Positions 7,250-8,582 of a stretch of 8,582 nt of DNA are shown piece by piece. This DNA comes from Bacillota bacterium (GTDB taxonomy: Bacteria > Bacillota_A > Clostridia > Clostridiales > Clostridiaceae): assembly GCA_021780795.1 (NCBI GenBank), contig JAJXYA010000262.1, positions 1 to 8,582 of the forward strand. The letters are read 5' to 3'. The translations under genes and the position numbers were made by a program. The notes below the pieces were generated by a model. It was not told where the DNA came from. It worked only from the letters and a program-made list of their open reading frames with translations, and made no database searches. Position 1 is the first letter of the stretch, and every line of letters begins with the position of its first letter.

Positions 7250-7660
7250 ATGGCTGATTTTAAACCAATTGTTGCAAATTTAGTATCTACTTCCGTATTT
7301 AACGTTACACCTCCAGCAATAGTTAAAACTGTAACTCCAACACCTGGTGCAGTTTCATTAATAGATGGAACCCAAGTATTAAGTGCTACTGCTGTTCCAA
7401 CTGGTACAACAGTTACAGTATATTATACTTTGCTTCAAGGTTATTTAGATGCTTCAAATATTACCAATTATACAGTAAATAACTATACAACTACAGCAAC
7501 AATATCTGACTTATGTACTGCTGTTTCTAGTATAACAAATACAACTCCAAACCTTACAGTAACTCCAACAATAGCAGCAGGAGTAATCACTTTTACAATT
7601 AGTATGACAATAACCTATTATAGCTGCCCAGCATCTGTACTAAACGTTTATGCTCAATAA
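7250..7660 (+). CDS. Thr-rich beta-type small protein, unknown family
   Basis: This 136-aa protein is not recognised. It is 21% Thr (29 residues), has no Arg, His, Trp or Glu, only two Lys (5 and 26), four Asp and two Cys (89 and 126). Alternating hydrophobic/Thr runs such as TTVTVYYTLLQ (53-63) and GVITFTISMTITYY (111-124) suggest an all-beta, Ig-like sandwich. There is no signal peptide, transmembrane helix or sortase motif, so if it reaches a surface it does so without Sec, as spore coat or exosporium proteins do. The start is supported by AAAGGTGA, 6 bases before the ATG. It is a single-gene unit, divergent from the U32 operon, convergent with the 151-aa gene, and ends at a good terminator. 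The sporulation-like promoter shared with that neighbour makes a spore-surface role my leading guess. The function is unproven. Confidence 0.8.
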   Translation: MADFKPIVANLVSTSVFNVTPPAIVKTVTPTPGAVSLIDGTQVLSATAVPTGTTVTVYYTLLQGYLDASNITNYTVNNYTTTATISDLCTAVSSITNTTPNLTVTPTIAAGVITFTISMTITYYSCPASVLNVYAQ

Positions 7661-7676
7661 TTGAAATTTGATTTTA

Positions 7677-7716
7677 GGGTGCCTTTTCAAATGGGCACCC
7701 CTTTTACTTTTTATTT
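7677..7716 (+). terminator. Terminator between the two convergent Thr-rich genes
   Basis: GGGTGCC (7677-7683) pairs perfectly with GGCACCC (7694-7700) across a 10-base loop and is followed on the plus strand by a T-rich tract, CTTTTACTTTTTATTT, to 7716. It starts 16 bases after the stop of the 136-aa gene. The tail reaches the stop codon of the 151-aa gene (7717-7715). On the minus strand the same stem is followed only by TAAAATC, so it is a weaker terminator in that direction, though it is probably used by both genes. Confidence 0.85.
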
Positions 7717-8170
7717 ACGGAGTTGTAGATGCTTGCATATAATAAACAGCAGTTTCTACTGTATGGGTATTTATGGTAGGCGTAAAGCTTATATTTACGG
7801 TTTCATTATCTATTGCTGCAGTTATAGATATGTCCTTAGCCAATCCTGTTGCATCTGGGTCTACTGTTAAAACATTTCCTGTAACATTTGGTATTGTTGA
7901 ATTTCCATGATATATTTCTGTGATAGGAATAGTAATAGCTTGTGGACCTGAAAGCAATTCGTTTATTGTGACTTCAATATAATAACTAAAGGATAACTGT
8001 GCCGTTGAACTATTATAATTTATATTACTAAACGTTATAATGGGTGTTCCTATAGACTCTATTTTGCTTCCTGTAATAGGCTGGTTAGCAATCATTATTG
8101 TTGAAGCAGCAGCAAAGGTAGCATTGCTTACTTCTTTTGTACTAAACTGTTTTGTTTCCCAATTTGGCAT
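7715..8170 (-). CDS. Thr/Ser-rich beta-type small protein, unknown family
   Basis: This 151-aa protein is not recognised. It is 16% Thr (24 residues), has no Cys or Arg, and shows alternating beta-strand patterns such as AQLSFSYYIEVTI (57-69) and ETVNISFTPTINTHTVETAVYY (123-144; the run covers the last strands). It begins MPNWETKQFSTKEVSNATFAAAS, which is not a Sec signal because it lacks a basic start followed by a hydrophobic core. The start is clear: AGGAGAG (8183-8177) lies 6 bases before the ATG. General composition, size, lack of export signal and promoter pattern resemble the convergent 136-aa protein, but I cannot align them convincingly, so common ancestry is only a possibility. A spore-surface, phage-structural or other assembled beta-sandwich protein would fit. 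No phage genes are visible in the window, which makes a prophage origin less likely. Confidence 0.8.
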   Translation of the reverse strand: MPNWETKQFSTKEVSNATFAAASTIMIANQPITGSKIESIGTPIITFSNINYNSSTAQLSFSYYIEVTINELLSGPQAITIPITEIYHGNSTIPNVTGNVLTVDPDATGLAKDISITAAIDNETVNISFTPTINTHTVETAVYYMQASTTP

Positions 8171-8221
8171 GCCATTCTCTCCTTACAAATTTTATTGAAT
8201 AAATATATATCTACACTTATA

Positions 8222-8250
8222 TAATTTATGTTAACACTATTTTTTTGCTA
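8222..8250 (-). promoter_or_regulatory. Sporulation-type (sigma-K/E-like) promoter candidate for the 151-aa protein
   Basis: On the minus strand, GTAGC (8251-8247, its G at 8251), 16 bases, then CATAAATTA (8230-8222). The -10 matches CATAnnnTA completely; the -35 has GC where AC is expected. The transcript would start near 8214, about 44 bases before the ATG. Spacing and leader length match the promoter candidate of the 136-aa gene. A vegetative alternative (TTGTAG, 17 bases, CATAAA) overlaps it and is weaker at -10. Confidence 0.4.
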
Positions 8251-8279
8251 CAATATTGTCTTGAACTATAAAAACTTAC

Positions 8280-8323
8280 AAGTAAAAGAAGGATGCTTTT
8301 TAAAGTACATCCTCCTTTTACTT
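8280..8323 (-). terminator. Long hairpin, probable terminator of the 70-aa ORF
   Basis: AAGTAAAAGAAGGATG (8280-8295) and CATCCTCCTTTTACTT (8308-8323) pair over 16 bp with one A/C mismatch and a 12-base loop. On the minus strand the stem is followed by GTAAGTTTTTATAG, a moderate T-tract, so it best serves a minus-strand transcript; on the plus strand no T-run follows. The stem contains the stop codon of the 70-aa ORF. It also separates that ORF from the promoter of the 151-aa gene. Confidence 0.65.
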
Positions 8324-8530
8324 TATCTCATGAAAATTACGAATTATTTTATTTTTATTAGCTTTTAATAACACTGGCTCTGAAAAACATTTTCCATTAT
8401 ATTTTATAACCATCAGATTATTTAAAATATCTTTATATATTACATAAACACATCTATTTAAGACTATAAAAAAAATAAGCCTTCCACTTTTTAAACTTAT
8501 TTTGTAATACTTTTGATAAAATAGTCTCAA
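8318..8530 (-). CDS. Small basic hypothetical protein
   Basis: A 70-aa frame of unknown family. It is strongly basic: 10 Lys and 4 Arg against 3 acidic residues. The stretch GRLIFFIVLNRCVYVIY (16-32) is hydrophobic but broken by Arg26, so it is more likely beta-strand core than a membrane helix. The start would be TTG at 8530-8528 with GGTGA a few bases upstream; there is no nearby ATG, and a TAG at 8554-8552 excludes an upstream start. The minus-strand TATAAT at 8567-8562 could be a -10 box with its -35 outside the window. The frame ends inside a terminator-like hairpin, which favours a real gene. The non-ATG start, short length and lack of a known family leave it uncertain. Confidence 0.45.
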   Translation of the reverse strand: MRLFYQKYYKISLKSGRLIFFIVLNRCVYVIYKDILNNLMVIKYNGKCFSEPVLLKANKNKIIRNFHEIK

Positions 8531-8582
8531 GTTATCACCATTAATATATTGCTAATAATATATTATAAAATTTATTAACAAT

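Noticed and set aside
7089..7283. Plus-strand 64-codon frame crossing the U32 start and the 136-aa gene start
   Set aside because: It overlaps two better-supported genes and the promoter region between them.
7661..7870. Plus-strand frame directly after the stop of the 136-aa gene, as if a readthrough extension
   Set aside because: It begins at a TTG with no ribosome binding site, runs through the terminator hairpin, and is antisense to the 151-aa gene.

Overview
The window is low-GC DNA that looks like a chromosome segment from a clostridial Firmicute. The codon choice is A/T-rich, the Shine-Dalgarno sites are strong AGGAG-type, one gene starts with TTG, and a U32 peptidase-family gene lies directly upstream of mutS2. 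All assignments rest on reading the sequence and on remembered family motifs; no database search was possible.

Layout from left to right. The last 27 codons of an unidentified plus-strand gene (2-85) converge on a minus-strand oleate hydratase gene (142-1797), with a hairpin terminator between them. A 160-base AT-rich gap holding three dyads separates the oleate hydratase from a compact minus-strand operon. Read in the direction of transcription, the operon is a U32-family protein (7123 to 4793), mutS2 (4791 to 2428) and a DUF523/TudS-like protein (2410 to 1958). Its genes are 1 and 17 bases apart, and it has a recognisable vegetative-type promoter at 7154-7180. None of these conserved genes looks broken. 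The most upstream start of the U32 gene should be moved 39 bases inward.

The right end (7160-8582) is accessory in character. Two small, Thr/Ser-rich, probably beta-rich proteins with no signal peptide (136 and 151 aa) are encoded convergently around a terminator hairpin. I do not recognise either family. Their upstream regions share the same pattern, GTA(A/G)C, then exactly 16 bases, then CATA. This resembles the mother-cell sporulation sigma factors (sigma-K/sigma-E type). The leader of the first gene probably begins with a perfect 6-bp stem-loop. My working hypothesis is that these are late-sporulation, spore-surface-type proteins. Beyond them is a small, very basic 70-aa ORF of uncertain reality, whose stop codon lies inside its own terminator-like hairpin.

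How the genes work together. The operon combines ribosome or RNA-related and DNA/ribosome quality-control functions (U32 and MutS2) with a possible Fe-S desulfidase. The oleate hydratase is a separate fatty-acid-modifying unit. It has Met73 where most characterised members have a catalytic Glu. I see no defence system, CRISPR array, insertion sequence, tRNA or rRNA. The strongest candidate for something undescribed is the pair of Thr-rich proteins with matched promoters.
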